Origin: Rhabdophis nuchalis
Lineage: Eukaryota > Chordata > Lepidosauria > Squamata > Natricidae
Reading direction: 5' to 3'
Assembly (NCBI GenBank): GCA_039707465.1
Contig: CM077643.1
Span: 67,644,605-67,708,604 of the forward strand
DNA: 64,000 bases
Position 1 is the first letter of the stretch. The number at the start of each line of letters is the position of its first letter. The notes beneath the pieces are model-generated. The model did no database searches and had not been told where the DNA came from. It worked only from the letters and a program-made list of their open reading frames with translations. Positions 10,377 through 20,347 of this stretch are shown piece by piece. The translations under genes were made by a program, and so were the position numbers.

Positions 10377-11739
10377 TGTAACTAAGTATACTTTGTAAAA
10401 CTAATGTCTTGGTGGGTTTTTTCCTTTCCCCCTTCTTCCCATCAGTTCCCTTTTACTTTCTACTGTATTTGTATGTGGTTTTCAGTTTAATTGCAATTAA
10501 GAAAGTAGCTGATCCACAAAATGTTAAAAAAAGAGCCATCCCTGGACAGATTGCCTTGAAACACCACATCCCCAGACCAGACAGAATTTTAAAAGAAAAA
10601 TGCGGAAGAAGGCAGTAGTAACACACTTTCATAGTGTTGCCAAGATAACTAGCTGAACATGTCCCCCAAATCACCAGGAGTCAAACTAAGTTCAAACAAG
10701 ACCATACCTCTATGTGTGCTTTAGAATTATAACCCTGAGAATGCCAAATGTAATGAGCTTTGTTAGCTACTTGGGAAATGACTTTTGGCTGAAGAGTGGG
10801 GGGGGGGGGAACAATCCAGATGTAAATAAAATTATGTTAATGAATTGCAGGGAGGAAAGCTCCAAAGGCAATTTCCTTCATTTCCTGCTAATCATCTTTC
10901 TGACATCATCTGATTGGTTACTGTTTTATTAAGTATCCATTGAAAGAAAGTAAAATGGAATTTATCTGGGCAACAGAATCTACACTAATAATGCAGAAGG
11001 TAAGGTGAAGAGATTTTATAGCAAGCATCCTTTTCCTCATGCTTATAAATTATATTCGTTAAATGCATCTTTCCCCCTTCCAACTTATATTAGTTAAAAT
11101 TCTTGGCTTTCAGTGCCTTGGCTTAAGATAGATATATGATTTATAGTAAATAGCTCTTGCTATTTAGCAATATCTTTTTAGCTATAAAAAGTACAAAAAA
11201 AACTTTTTGGTTACTTAGACAAGGGAGTATGGATGATAAGTTACAGAATGTTATTGACATCATATTAATTAATACCACCTGAACAAAAGGAGGATAGGAT
11301 GGTACAATGCAGGAATATCCTTGACTTCATGTTATGCTAGGTGCAAGCTGGCACTGAAAAATAGATAATGTTTTGTATAAATGATCAGCATCTTTTCAAA
11401 GAAGAACTTCAATATTGATATCTCAGAAGGAATACACATACTCCAGTGTCTATCCACCATCATCCCTCAGGATTTCTGACCAGCAGAAGAGACATACGGT
11501 GACATTTAATCTTTGTATGAGGCTAATTCTTCCAAAGTGCTGAAATCAGTCTGTATTTGGCCTACACAATTTAATTTAAAAGCAAAATTCAGTCTTGATT
11601 CCTGGTGATTCTTTATATGCTATTTTACTGGCAACATTTTTGAAATTGCTTAATTTTGGGTCTGTGAATGATTGGATAATACCTAAGACAAGCCTAGCAT
11701 TGATAGCCTCACGTTTTTAGCTGGATACCTTTAATGGCC
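10377..11739. other. Unannotated stretch
   Basis: No gene or confident repeat. A G homopolymer lies at about 10798-10809. The short open frames here have no recognisable domain. Confidence 0.55.
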
Positions 11740-11970
11740 TAATCTACCTCTCCAGCCTTTAGTCTGAATATTTAAATTGTTTTAATTGGGTTTTTAAGGG
11801 GTTTAGTTTTTAAGGATTTTAGGTTTTTAGCACAGGGTTATAGTTGGTTTAATTCGATTTTATATATTTATAATGGTTCTATGTTTGTATGCTTTTTAAT
11901 TTCCTGTGCACCGCCCCGAGTCCCTTTGGGGAGAGGGAGCGGTCTACAAATTAAACTTGACTTGACTTGG
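11740..11970 (+). mobile_element. L2 LINE 3' UTR fragment
   Basis: The sequence ends with TGCACCGCCCCGAGTCCCTTTGGGGAGAGGG-type sequence (about 11908-11940), the conserved 3' hairpin of the L2 copies in this window. The tail is ACTTGACTTGAC-like rather than AAAT repeats. Only untranslated sequence remains, so this is a severely 5'-truncated insertion. Confidence 0.82.
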
Positions 11971-12559
11971 CTTGACTAATCACTACTCCCCAAAGTATTT
12001 GCTTCTGATTTCATAGTAAATCTACATTCCCTGTTCTCAGCATTTGAAGTTTTAATTCCAAACATGCAAATAGTATAATTCCAAAACATGAAATATGAAA
12101 GGATGCCAAGAAAGGAAGAATATAAATTAACCAAAATGCAGAGATTACAAATGTACAATGCTAATGTAGGTGTGTGTAGGAGAGCTGGTACAAGACAAAG
12201 GCTTTGTGGAAATCTAAATCACAAATTTGCTTGCCTTAAAAAAAGTCATACTTGTCATTTCTTTGTAGGAGAAAGGATGATTCGAATTGAAGTTGTTTCA
12301 TGTACCCAAGAAGACTATGACTGAAGATCTGCAATTTAAAAAAATTGTCATTATATAGACATCTCTTGCTACTGTTGCAAGATCACTGTGGCTCATAGAA
12401 ATTATAAGTTATGTCAGACTTTGTCCTCCTTTCTTTAGCCAGAAGGCCAATCCAACATGCCTTTATCACAACCACCTAAGAAAGGTTTGACAAAAGAGAT
12501 ATCTCACTCTGCCCAACAATTCAGCAGCTTTGCAGATAAATATTAGGGTTAATAGGGAA
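11971..12559. other. Unannotated stretch
   Basis: No gene or repeat recognised. Confidence 0.5.
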
Positions 12560-14318
12560 TTGGGAATAATACGGACAAGTTGTCAAAGAGACTTAGGGCT
12601 ACCACATGTTTATTGGACCCGTGTCCCTCCTGGCTTGTACTGGCATCCTGGGAGACGACACGAGGCTGGCTCCAGGGCATTGTCAACGCATCTTTGAGTG
12701 AGGGGTCCTTGCCTGCCGTCTTGAAAGAGGCGGTAGTAAGGCCCCTCCTCAAGAAGCCGTCCCTGGATCCAGCATTATTAGAGAACTATCGTCCCGTCTC
12801 CAACCTCCACTTTCTAGTGAAGGTTGTTGAGAGTGTGGGGGCTCAACAGTTTCCGTGACACTTGGAGGAAGTTGATTATCTAGACCCGTGCCAGTCCGGC
12901 TTCCGACCCGGGCACAGCACCGAGACGGCATTGGTCGCGTTGGTTGATGATCTCTGGAGGGCGCGGGACAGAGGATATTCCTCTATCCTAGTCCTATTAG
13001 ACCTCTCAGCGGCTTTTGATACCATCGACCATGGTATCCTATTGCGCTGACTGGGGGGGTTGGGGCTGGGAGGCACCGTTCTGCGGTGGTTCTCATCCTA
13101 CCTCTCTGGTCGGTCGCAATATGTGTTGGCAGGGGGGCAGAGGTCGGCCTCGAGACCCCTCATATGTGGGGTTCCTCAGGGGTCGGTCCTCTTGCCCCTC
13201 CTATTCAACACATATATGAAGCCGCTGAGTGAGATCATCCGTGGTTTTGGGGTGGGATATCATCTGTACGCTGATGACACTCAGTTGTACATATCCACCC
13301 CAGACCACCCCAACGATGCCGTCGAGGTTATGTCCCGGTGCTTGGAAGCCGTACGGATCTGGATGGGTGGTAATAAACTCAAGCTCAACCCGTCCAAGAC
13401 TGAGTGGCTGTGACTTCCAGCGCTCCGGTTCAGCCAGATTATTCCAACTCTGGCCATTGGGGGCGAAACACCGGCCCCCGTGGAGAGGGCGCACAATTTG
13501 GGTGTCCTCCTGGATTCCCGGCTGTCTATGGAAGATCATGTGGCAGCTGTGGCCAGGGGGGCGTTTCATCAGGTTCGCCTGATGCGCCAATTGCGCCCCT
13601 TACTGGACCAGGGTGCCTTACGCACAGTCACTCAAGCACTCGTCACCTCTCGACTTGACTACTGTAATGCTCTCTACATGGGGCTCCCCTTGAGGTGCAC
13701 CCGAAAGCTGCAGCTAGTCCAGAACGCAGCCGCGCGGGTGATTACGGGAGCGCCTAGACACTCCCATATAACACCTATCCTGTGCGAGCTGCACTGGCTT
13801 CCTGTGGTCTTTCGGGTGCGCTTCAAGGTTTTAACGACCATCTTTAAAGCGCTCCATGGCTCGGGGCCTAGTTATATGCGAGGCCGCCTCCTGCCCCATA
13901 CATCCCTCAGACCGATACGCTCCCACAGAGAGGGCCTCCTCAGGGTGCCGTCGGCTGGACAATGCCGACTGGCGACACCCAGGGGGAGAGCCTTCTCTGT
14001 GGCGGGCCCAGCCCTCTGGAACGACTTACCCCCTGAACTCCGCACAATCTCCGACCTCCGCCTCTTCCGCAAGTGTCTGAAGACACACCTATTTCATCTA
14101 GCCGGCCTAGCGTAACCTCCATACTGACTATTAGATAGTTTTTAAACTTGGGATTTTAATTCGGTTTTTAGCGCAGTGTTTATTTATTAGAATAAGTATT
14201 TTAAATTTCATATATTTTATATATTTTGTATGTATTTTAACATCCCTGTGCGCCGCCCTGGGTCCTAACAAGGAGAAGGGCGGGGTATAAATTTAATAAA
14301 TAAATAAATAAATACGAA
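12560..14318 (+). mobile_element. 5'-truncated L2 LINE (RT to 3' tail)
   Basis: This copy starts inside the region just before the RT domain, at the same place as about 36180 in the longer copy. It runs through the stop at 14115, the 3' UTR and its hairpin (CCGCCC at 14253-14258 pairing with GGGCGG at 14278-14283), and ends in AAAT repeats. 5' truncation is normal for target-primed reverse transcription. Confidence 0.92.
12580..14115 (+). pseudogene. L2 LINE reverse transcriptase, C-terminal two thirds, broken
   Basis: RT motifs are seen in order: [31 protein letters not shown] (motif A), GVPQGSVLL (motif B), [10 protein letters not shown] (active site, about 13270) and [15 protein letters not shown]. 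The C-terminal region follows, with [24 protein letters not shown] and [15 protein letters not shown] at 12856-12858, a second TGA near 13047 and TGA near 13411 break the frame. The TGA at 12856 is shared with the copy at 36478. The protein would copy L2 RNA at the target site; this copy cannot make it. Confidence 0.92.
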
Positions 14319-15187
14319 AAATTGTAGCCATGATTTTCTCGTATTTTGTATTGTTTTCATCCCCTTGTAGCCAATTAACTCTCTTATAAGAAAGAATTTG
14401 GCAGTGAACATTGTCTTTGGTTTGTGTACAGTATGTGTGGGAGGGAGGGAGAGAGAGAGAGGAATTGACACAATTATTCAAGAGAAAAACATTAGAGATA
14501 AAATGTATATAGCACCTGAAAATGTCTGCCAGAAAATGAACACAACAGTTTTGAATAACAACAAAATTTAAAGGCTGGTGCCATGAAAGACATTTCTTGC
14601 ATTTCTCTGATGTTTGTCATGTTTAATCCACACAGGAAAAAGTCACAATGCCAATAAATTCCATCCAGTTATGTTAAGAAATAAAATATTATACCCACAC
14701 CTTTAATACATAAGCTTTTGATCTCCAAATCTAGGAAACACTTAATAATATAATTGATCCAGATTATATGAAAGAATATCTCATTTTATTCTGCCCACTG
14801 CTTATGTTTGTTAAAACCTGACTTTCACCACGTTGAAGTTCAACTCTTTGGGAAGACTGATATGAGAAAATGGAGAGGCTCTTAGAGATTACACTGAGAC
14901 TTTACCCCATGTCATTTAGTTGGCCCTAGTAGTAGTTCAATAACTGTGTAAGTACCTGGTCATACCAACACAAAGTTATTTTTTTAATGGTATCTTCTTG
15001 TTTAACATGTCGTAAAAACATGGTGATTATTCCAATTTTTATGATTTTTAAAAGGGAATTATTTTTCTTATACTGTTGCCCATCCTGTTTAAGTGATGTA
15101 AATCAACTGGAAGAATAAAATAGACTTAACAGACTGAATTTCCTCATCTTGCAGTCTTTTTATGAGAAACAAATGTATGGAGCGTTT
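14319..15187. other. Unannotated stretch
   Basis: No gene. A short GGGA/GA-rich tract lies at 14438-14462. Confidence 0.5.
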
Positions 15188-15260
15188 CAGAGGTGGGTTG
15201 CTGCTGGTTCAGCCCGGATTGGCCAAACTGGTAGTAGCGGTGGTGGGAAGTTCTGCCCTA
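15188..15260 (+). repeat. hAT-like MITE end fragment
   Basis: CAGAGGTGGGTTGCTGCTGG begins here and matches the terminal sequence of the hAT-like elements at 15484 and 51420 (the latter inverted). Only one end is recognisable. Confidence 0.4.
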
Positions 15261-15483
15261 CTGCAGAACCTGTCATTGTCCAGAGAAGAACTAAAAAGAG
15301 CCAGCCTAAAGATCTTAATCCAGAGTCATGTATAAATTGTCCTCCCGCCCCCCTCCCACCGAAACCTTGCATATGTATCCTATTCTATGAAAGCTAAGGA
15401 TCCTATTCTAAAAGAATTTTAGGCAACACATTGTTGCTCACATTTAACTATATTTAGACATTGCACTAATAGGTACTCAGTAA

Positions 15484-15718
15484 CAGTGGTGGGATTCAAT
15501 TTTTTTTAATACCAGTTCCATGGGTATGGCTTGGTGGGCATGGCATGGGAAGGATACAGCAAAATCTCCATTTCCATCCAATCATCTGGGACTCGGCAGG
15601 GAGAGAATAGATGGGGGTGGGGCTAGTCAGAGGTGGTATTTACTGGTTCTCTGAACTACTCAAAATTTCCACTACCAGTTCTCCAGAACTGGTCAGAACC
15701 TGCTGAATACTATCTCTG
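15484..15718 (+). mobile_element. Non-autonomous hAT-like DNA transposon (MITE)
   Basis: It begins CAGTGGTGGGATTC and ends TGCTGAATACTATCTCTG, so the ends are short CAG...CTG hAT-like inverted repeats. Flanks CTCAGTAA and TTCAGTAC match at six of eight positions, a decayed 8-bp target duplication. A truncated relative lies inverted at 33228-33424 and shares the ACTGGTTCTCTGAACTACTC-like block. It carries no transposase, so it depended on a hAT enzyme in trans. Confidence 0.72.
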
Positions 15719-17309
15719 TTCAGTACACATATATAATGTACGTAGTTCATTATTAGAGCTATGCGGAGCATTCAAAAAGTGTGCTTAATACAGTAATACA
15801 AATTACTGTAAAAGCCTTAAAACAGCTATATCCTTGGCCAGGTGTGGAAGTCTTCACATGTATTTGTATCTCAGTAGAAGCATTATAAGAGGGCGGTCTC
15901 AATATTCAATTAAATAAATAAATATATCTTTAAACATAGACTTCAAAAATGTATTAGCATATGTTTTCTTATATGCAAATGTCTAAAAGACTCCTGACAA
16001 CCTGTGTAGCAGATGCATATCAATGAAACCTAAAAATAGTGTTGATTGAATTTAATAACCTGTCATTCAAAGTTTCTTTTGAATTTTGACTGCCTTTCAC
16101 CATTTTCATTTTATTTTAATTTACTTGTAAGCAGGTAAATTTACCTTAAAACATTGTGTTTAGTTTCTGTTAATTATTCAGTTGGATTTGTGGTGAGCAA
16201 ATTTTTTTTAGCTCAATTTATTCACTTTAATTAGTTTGAACTAAATTGAGAATGTGATTTGCAATGGGTTAAAAATTTTCATTTTTGAAATTTGCCACTA
16301 TCACTCCTTGGCTTCCTCTGTTTTATCTTTTGCAGAGTGAGTTGAGCAACGATAAGCCACATGTATTCTTTTTTATTTGAAATACGGTAATTTTTCTTTC
16401 TTTTATTGCATAGTTAGAAATGGGAGGCTCCTGAATAACTACATTCAGATAATGATGATAAAAGAATTACATATTGGAAAGTGAAATCCAGAGGCATTCT
16501 CCATGTGTCAAAGCTTGTTCCTGTACTGTTCATTGAAGATCTATTTGAATGGATTAGTATATCCATATGTTTTGCATCTTTGGAAATAATTTCAAAAAGT
16601 GTACAATGAAGCCAAGGCATTACATCAGAAGTCACCCTAGGGTGCAAAACACAGTCCTATCATATGTTAATATGACTACTCATGGCTCTTCATTAATTTT
16701 GGGATCTATTCTAACTCTAAATTGCCTTGTGGTTGACCCCACTCAATAACATTTTGAAGCAATGGTTTTCATCTCAGAGTTATTTCAAAGGAAGTCTTTT
16801 TGAAAGTATTCCTTTCTTTTATAGCAAGCAGATGCAACCTATAGCAATCAGTCCATTTATCTCGTGTGCAAGATTCATCTGCTTCCAAAAGGTCAGCTCT
16901 AATGTTATAACAAAGCTACAGGTTGAAATGTTTGGAGGCTTGGAACACATGCTCTCCTCTGCCATGCATAACTCATTTGATCTTTGGTAATGGTTTCCTT
17001 GAAATCATTTTATATGTTTCCTCATCTCCTTTGAATTCCCAGTTTCTCTTATCTCAGTCATCATCATCAATCATCATTATTATCCCCAGTTTCTTTCAAA
17101 ATTGCAAAACATTTGCATTAGAAATAGGAATAAAATATAAACTGGTTAAAGATCAGAACATGGCACTGGTAACAATTGTATTGAAAACACAGCAGTGATT
17201 TTTTAAAAAAAAATATATCCAGAGATTTTTAATTTTCATACTCTGTGTATGTATCTATATGCCTGTTGTTCAGTTTGCATGCAATTACTTTCAGTGTTGC
17301 TTTCAATCA
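15719..17309. other. Mostly unannotated; small LINE end near 15.9 kb
   Basis: At about 15880-15930 GAGGGCGGTCTCAATATTCA followed by AAATAAATAAAT looks like a short L2/CR1 3' end on the plus strand. The rest holds no recognised gene or repeat; a (ATC)n patch lies near 17060. Confidence 0.5.
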
Positions 17310-17575
17310 GTAGAAGCATAGAATTAAAGGGGGTCATTTAGATCATTGACTCAAAGCTCCATGCAAGAAACAAAATCACAGAATCCCTAATAGGTAACTA
17401 CCAAGCACCTCCTGGAACACATATATCACCACACCAGACAATTGATTCCACTGGCAAACATTTCTTCCTATTACAAAGGTTTTACTAATTTTCAATTGAA
17501 ATCTGCTGTTCTGCAACTTATTTCATTGTTCCACGTCCTACACTTTAGGGTCATAAATAAGATGTCTTTACCTTC
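17310..17575 (-). mobile_element. Old CR1 LINE 3' fragment
   Basis: Phrases such as CCAATTGATTCCACTGGCAAACA-like text and a TTCTTCCTATTACAAAGG block followed by TCTGCTGTTCTGCAACTT correspond to the reverse complement of the CR1 3' coding end, as also seen at 46090-46440. It is heavily diverged. Confidence 0.5.
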
Positions 17576-17853
17576 TTACAATTCTATGATAGAATCTACA
17601 TTACAGAATCTAATAGAGACTATATTAAGAGAACTTTCAAGAGATTCAAACTGTCAGATGCTACCTCCACTTGTGCTTTGCTGCCATGTGGTGACAGTCT
17701 GCCATGAACTGGAGAGAGACTGGGGATTTTTGTGGGGAACAAAAAGCTGTGCTGCCTTGGGAAGCTGCTCCAAGGTCACACAACTTGAAGGAGGGAGACG
17801 CATACCAACTTGAGCTCAGACTGACTGTTATGAAAACATCTTGTACAAAAACT
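17576..17853. other. Unannotated stretch
   Basis: The translation and the CTCCAAGGTCACACAACTT phrase suggest an ancient MIR-like SINE at best; I cannot support a call. Confidence 0.4.
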
Positions 17854-18313
17854 TAACATACATATAAAAAAATTACACAATGGAACTCATGGCTTTCTGT
17901 CTAGATGGTCTCTGGTGATGAGCTGAAAAGCAGAAAAGGAAAGAGTATGTCTCCTCCCTTAATTGGGGCCTAACAGGGTGTTGTGGAACAAGTATATACT
18001 TATACTCCTGTCTCAGCTGAGCAGGAAGAGAACCTGGTGGCTCAAGTGGCTAAGGCATTTACCTAGCATGTAATAAAGCCCCAGTTCGAATCCCAGTAAG
18101 GGTATGGCTAGCTGATGAGAGCTAAAAAGCTCGAAATAGATCTATACTAGTCTACCTGACTTATTTATTGATCAGCTCAAAAACGTAACACACATATAAA
18201 AAAGTACACAACGGAACTCATGGCTTTCTGTCTACATGGTCTCTGGTGATGAGCCGAAAGGCAGAAGAGGAAAGTAGTATGCTTCCTCCCTTAATTGGAG
18301 CCCTAACAGGGTG
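17854..18313 (+). repeat. 126-bp direct repeat flanking a SINE
   Basis: Bases 17854-17980 recur at 18188-18313 with about 90 percent identity by eye (shared GGAACTCATGGCTTTCTGTC, ATGGTCTCTGGTGATGAGC and CCTCCCTTAATTGG). The interval holds a tRNA-derived SINE. The second copy abuts a palindromic PLE pLTR at 18315. The arrangement may be part of a PLE with tandem terminal repeats, or an unrelated tandem duplication. Confidence 0.7.
18030..18160 (+). mobile_element. Short tRNA-derived SINE
   Basis: A-box TGGCTCAAGTGG (18038-18049) and B-box GTTCGAATC (18084-18092) mark a tRNA-derived head. The tail AGCTGATGAGAGCTAAAAAG followed by AAATAGATCTATACTAG is shared with the copy at 6598-6722, which defines a small family of about 125 bp. 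I do not recognise an established name for it. Confidence 0.75.
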
Positions 18314-18314
18314 A

Positions 18315-18425
18315 TTTCGGCAAGATCTCACTTGCCATCCTCAGACTTCGGTCTGTGATTGCGAAGGCGTCGCCCTCGCAATCACAGACCGAAGCCTGAG
18401 GATGGCAAGTGAAATCTTGCCGAAA
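18315..18425. repeat. Near-perfect 53-bp-arm palindrome from a PLE pLTR with hammerhead-like cores
   Basis: Arms 18315-18367 and 18373-18425 are almost exact inverse copies around a 5-base centre. The right arm has CTGAGGA (18396-18402), a GGCAAG/CTTGCC stem II and GAAAC (18422-18426), a hammerhead core; the cleavage triplet is mutated to ATT. The left arm has the inverted version with GAAAT. The same family appears at 59942-59975. Confidence 0.75.
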
Positions 18426-18485
18426 CATTGCAATAACAATTCCGTGCTATATACATGGGAAAACACCCAAGGATGGAAATACCAG

Positions 18486-18504
18486 CATATATATATATAT
18501 ATAT

Positions 18505-18548
<44 letters not shown>

Positions 18549-18585
18549 GTATGTACGTACGTACGTACGTACGTACGTACGTACG

Positions 18586-18648
<63 letters not shown>
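18486..18648. repeat. Palindromic compound microsatellite (AT)n(ATGT)n(ACGT)n(ACAT)n(AT)n
   Basis: The tract passes from AT repeats to ATGT, then ACGT (about 18554-18587), then ACAT and back to AT. ATGT and ACAT are inverse complements and ACGT is self-complementary, so the whole block is a near-perfect palindrome. It lies exactly between two PLE pLTRs facing each other. Confidence 0.95.
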
Positions 18649-18651
<3 letters not shown>

Positions 18652-18942
18652 GGTCTTTGGTTGTTCGGGTTTTCTCCCGCGTAGAATTGGAAGTATCTTC
18701 ACGACATTTCGATGAAGTCTCATTCATCATCTTCAGGCTGGTGCTTCCGGCTTGGTGCTTCCAGGAGCAATGTGAGATCTCAGCCGGTTCCTCTTTTTAA
18801 CTGCCAGTGGGGGTGTGACCTGATTGGGTGGGAGCTTGGCTGCATTCTGATTGGGTGGAGGTGTGTTCTGATTGGTAGGGGGTTTGGCTGTGCTCTGATT
18901 GGCTGTGCTCTGATTGGCTGTGCACTGATTGGATGGGGGCCA
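18649..18942 (-). repeat. Inverted PLE pLTR (left arm)
   Basis: This is the reverse complement of 20058-20347, with six ATTGG (inverted CCAAT) boxes and a hammerhead-like core on the minus strand at 18703-18736 (CTGAAGA, GATGAA/TTCATC stem, GAAATGTC). One CCAAT unit differs from the right arm. The arm ends where the PLE coding frame begins. Confidence 0.88.
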
Positions 18943-19724
18943 ATAACCAACTCCCCTTCCTGGATGTCTTAGTCTATAAGAAATCCAATGGATCCCTAGG
19001 ACACACCATCTACAAGAAGAAAACACACACAAACCGCTATTTGCATGCACTCTCACACCACCACCCAGCACAGATCAACTCTGTAGCCAAGACACTCATC
19101 TCCAGAACAAAACGCTTAGCTGACGAACAACACCTAAAAACCGAACTACACACTCTCACCAACGTACTAACATCCAACGGATTCCAAAGAAACAAGATCA
19201 CTAACCTAATCCAAAAAGAAAACCCCACTAAAATCCAAGACAGTGAACAAGAAAACGGCAAAGCTCTCCTCCCATACATAAAAGGCACTACAGATAGAAT
19301 CAGCAAGATCCTCCACAAACACAACATCAAGACAGCATTCTACACAAACCGAAAAATATCCACCATCCTAAGAAACCCCAAAGACAAAATAGAGTTAGAA
19401 AATCAAGGAGTGTATGAAATCCCATGCACCACCTGCCCCACCACATACATCGGACAAACCAACAGAAGAATAAAGGCACGCATTGAAGAACACAAAAACT
19501 CAGTCAGAAAGGAGGAACCAACTTCTTCCCTGGTCCAACACCTCAAAGCCACAGGACATGATATAGACTTCAAAAAGACCAGAACTATTGCCAAAATTGA
19601 ACACTTTAACAACAGAATAATCAGAGAAGCTATTGAGATAGAAAAACGGCCACACAGCATGAATAAACGAGATGATACCTCCCGCCTACCAGCCATTTGG
19701 AAACCCGCCCTCACTGACAAATGA
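18933..19724 (+). CDS. Penelope-like RT C-terminus plus GIY-YIG endonuclease, open frame
   Basis: The 263-codon frame is uninterrupted. Residues 1-60 (NNQLPFLDVLVYKK, HHHPAQINSVAKTLI) are the RT region just downstream of the catalytic YVDD box, which is missing because of 5' truncation. Residues 159-161 (GVY) and 172-174 (YIG) form the GIY-YIG signature. It is followed by QTNRRIKARIEEHKNS with the catalytic arginine region, Cys165/Cys168, VQHLKATGHDIDF (200-213) and the glutamate-bearing REAIEIEKRP (231-240). In PLEs the endonuclease nicks target DNA to prime reverse transcription. The ATG at 18933 lies in the inverted pLTR and is fused in frame. Whether it is expressed is unknown; it lacks the RT active site. 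Confidence 0.85.
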   Translation: MGANNQLPFLDVLVYKKSNGSLGHTIYKKKTHTNRYLHALSHHHPAQINSVAKTLISRTKRLADEQHLKTELHTLTNVLTSNGFQRNKITNLIQKENPTKIQDSEQENGKALLPYIKGTTDRISKILHKHNIKTAFYTNRKISTILRNPKDKIELENQGVYEIPCTTCPTTYIGQTNRRIKARIEEHKNSVRKEEPTSSLVQHLKATGHDIDFKKTRTIAKIEHFNNRIIREAIEIEKRPHSMNKRDDTSRLPAIWKPALTDK

Positions 19725-20057
19725 ATCCCTAACACAAAGAACGATACCAGACCCACACTCATGAAAACCACACAGGATGTCACTATCACACATCCACGCA
19801 AAAAGCAAGCCTAAACCCACACCGATGATGACCACAAACCAGAAGCCCGACCACAAACCAGAAGCCAGACCACAGCTGCATTATTAGCCACTTTAAACCC
19901 CTCCAATCCATACATGAAGCAAACTGATGCCCACCACGGAGATGTGGCACGACCACAAACGTGAAGCCAAACAACAGTAGCGCAGCTCACCAGGTCAAAT
20001 CCCTCTGCAACTCGGACTAACACAAGCACAACCAGGCCCCCTCCCAAACAGAACACG

Positions 20058-20347
20058 CCCCCATCCAATCAGTGCACAGCCAAACTCCTATCCAATCAGA
20101 GCACAGCCAAACCCCCTACCAATCAGAACACACCTCCACCCAATCAGAATGCAGCCAAGCTCCCACCCAATCAGGTCACACCCCCACTGGCAGTTAAAAA
20201 GAGGAACCGGCTGAGATCTCACATTGCTCCTGGAAGCACCAAGCCGGAAGCACCAGCCTGAAGATGATGAATGAGACTTCATCGAAACGTCGTGAAGATA
20301 CTTCCAATTCTACGCGGGAGAAAACCCGAACAACCAAAGACCTGCAT
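20058..20347 (+). repeat. PLE pLTR (right arm) with CCAAT array
   Basis: Five CCAAT boxes start at 20065, 20092, 20119, 20140 and 20167, spaced 27, 27, 21 and 27 bases. A TTAAAAA (20194-20200) follows, then a hammerhead core at 20258-20291. The layout suggests a promoter upstream of a self-cleaving RNA motif. It is the inverse of 18649-18942. Confidence 0.85.
20258..20291 (+). ncRNA. Hammerhead ribozyme core in PLE pLTR
   Basis: CTGAAGA (20258-20264) fits the CUGANGA core. GATGAA and TTCATC form a six-pair stem II around a short loop, followed by GAAAC (20284-20288) and GTC as cleavage triplet. Stem III would be only two pairs without a loop, so, as known for PLE hammerheads, activity would need a dimer. 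Stem I pairing is weak by eye. The motif is intact in the core; cleavage is untested. Confidence 0.65.

Noticed and set aside
10409..10618. Membrane-like 69-codon frame
   Set aside because: No homology I recognise, no splice-site support, AT-rich context; random open frame.
17640..17815. Ancient MIR SINE
   Set aside because: One phrase (CCAAGGTCACAC) resembles MIR, but no continuous match can be followed by eye.
18030..18105. Functional tRNA gene at the short SINE
   Set aside because: The same unit recurs at 6598 with a shared non-tRNA tail; it is a SINE.
18382..18800. Open frames with YIYIYI/VCMYVC/YVRTYV repeats
   Set aside because: Pure translation of the palindromic AT/ATGT/ACGT/ACAT microsatellite, open in all frames.
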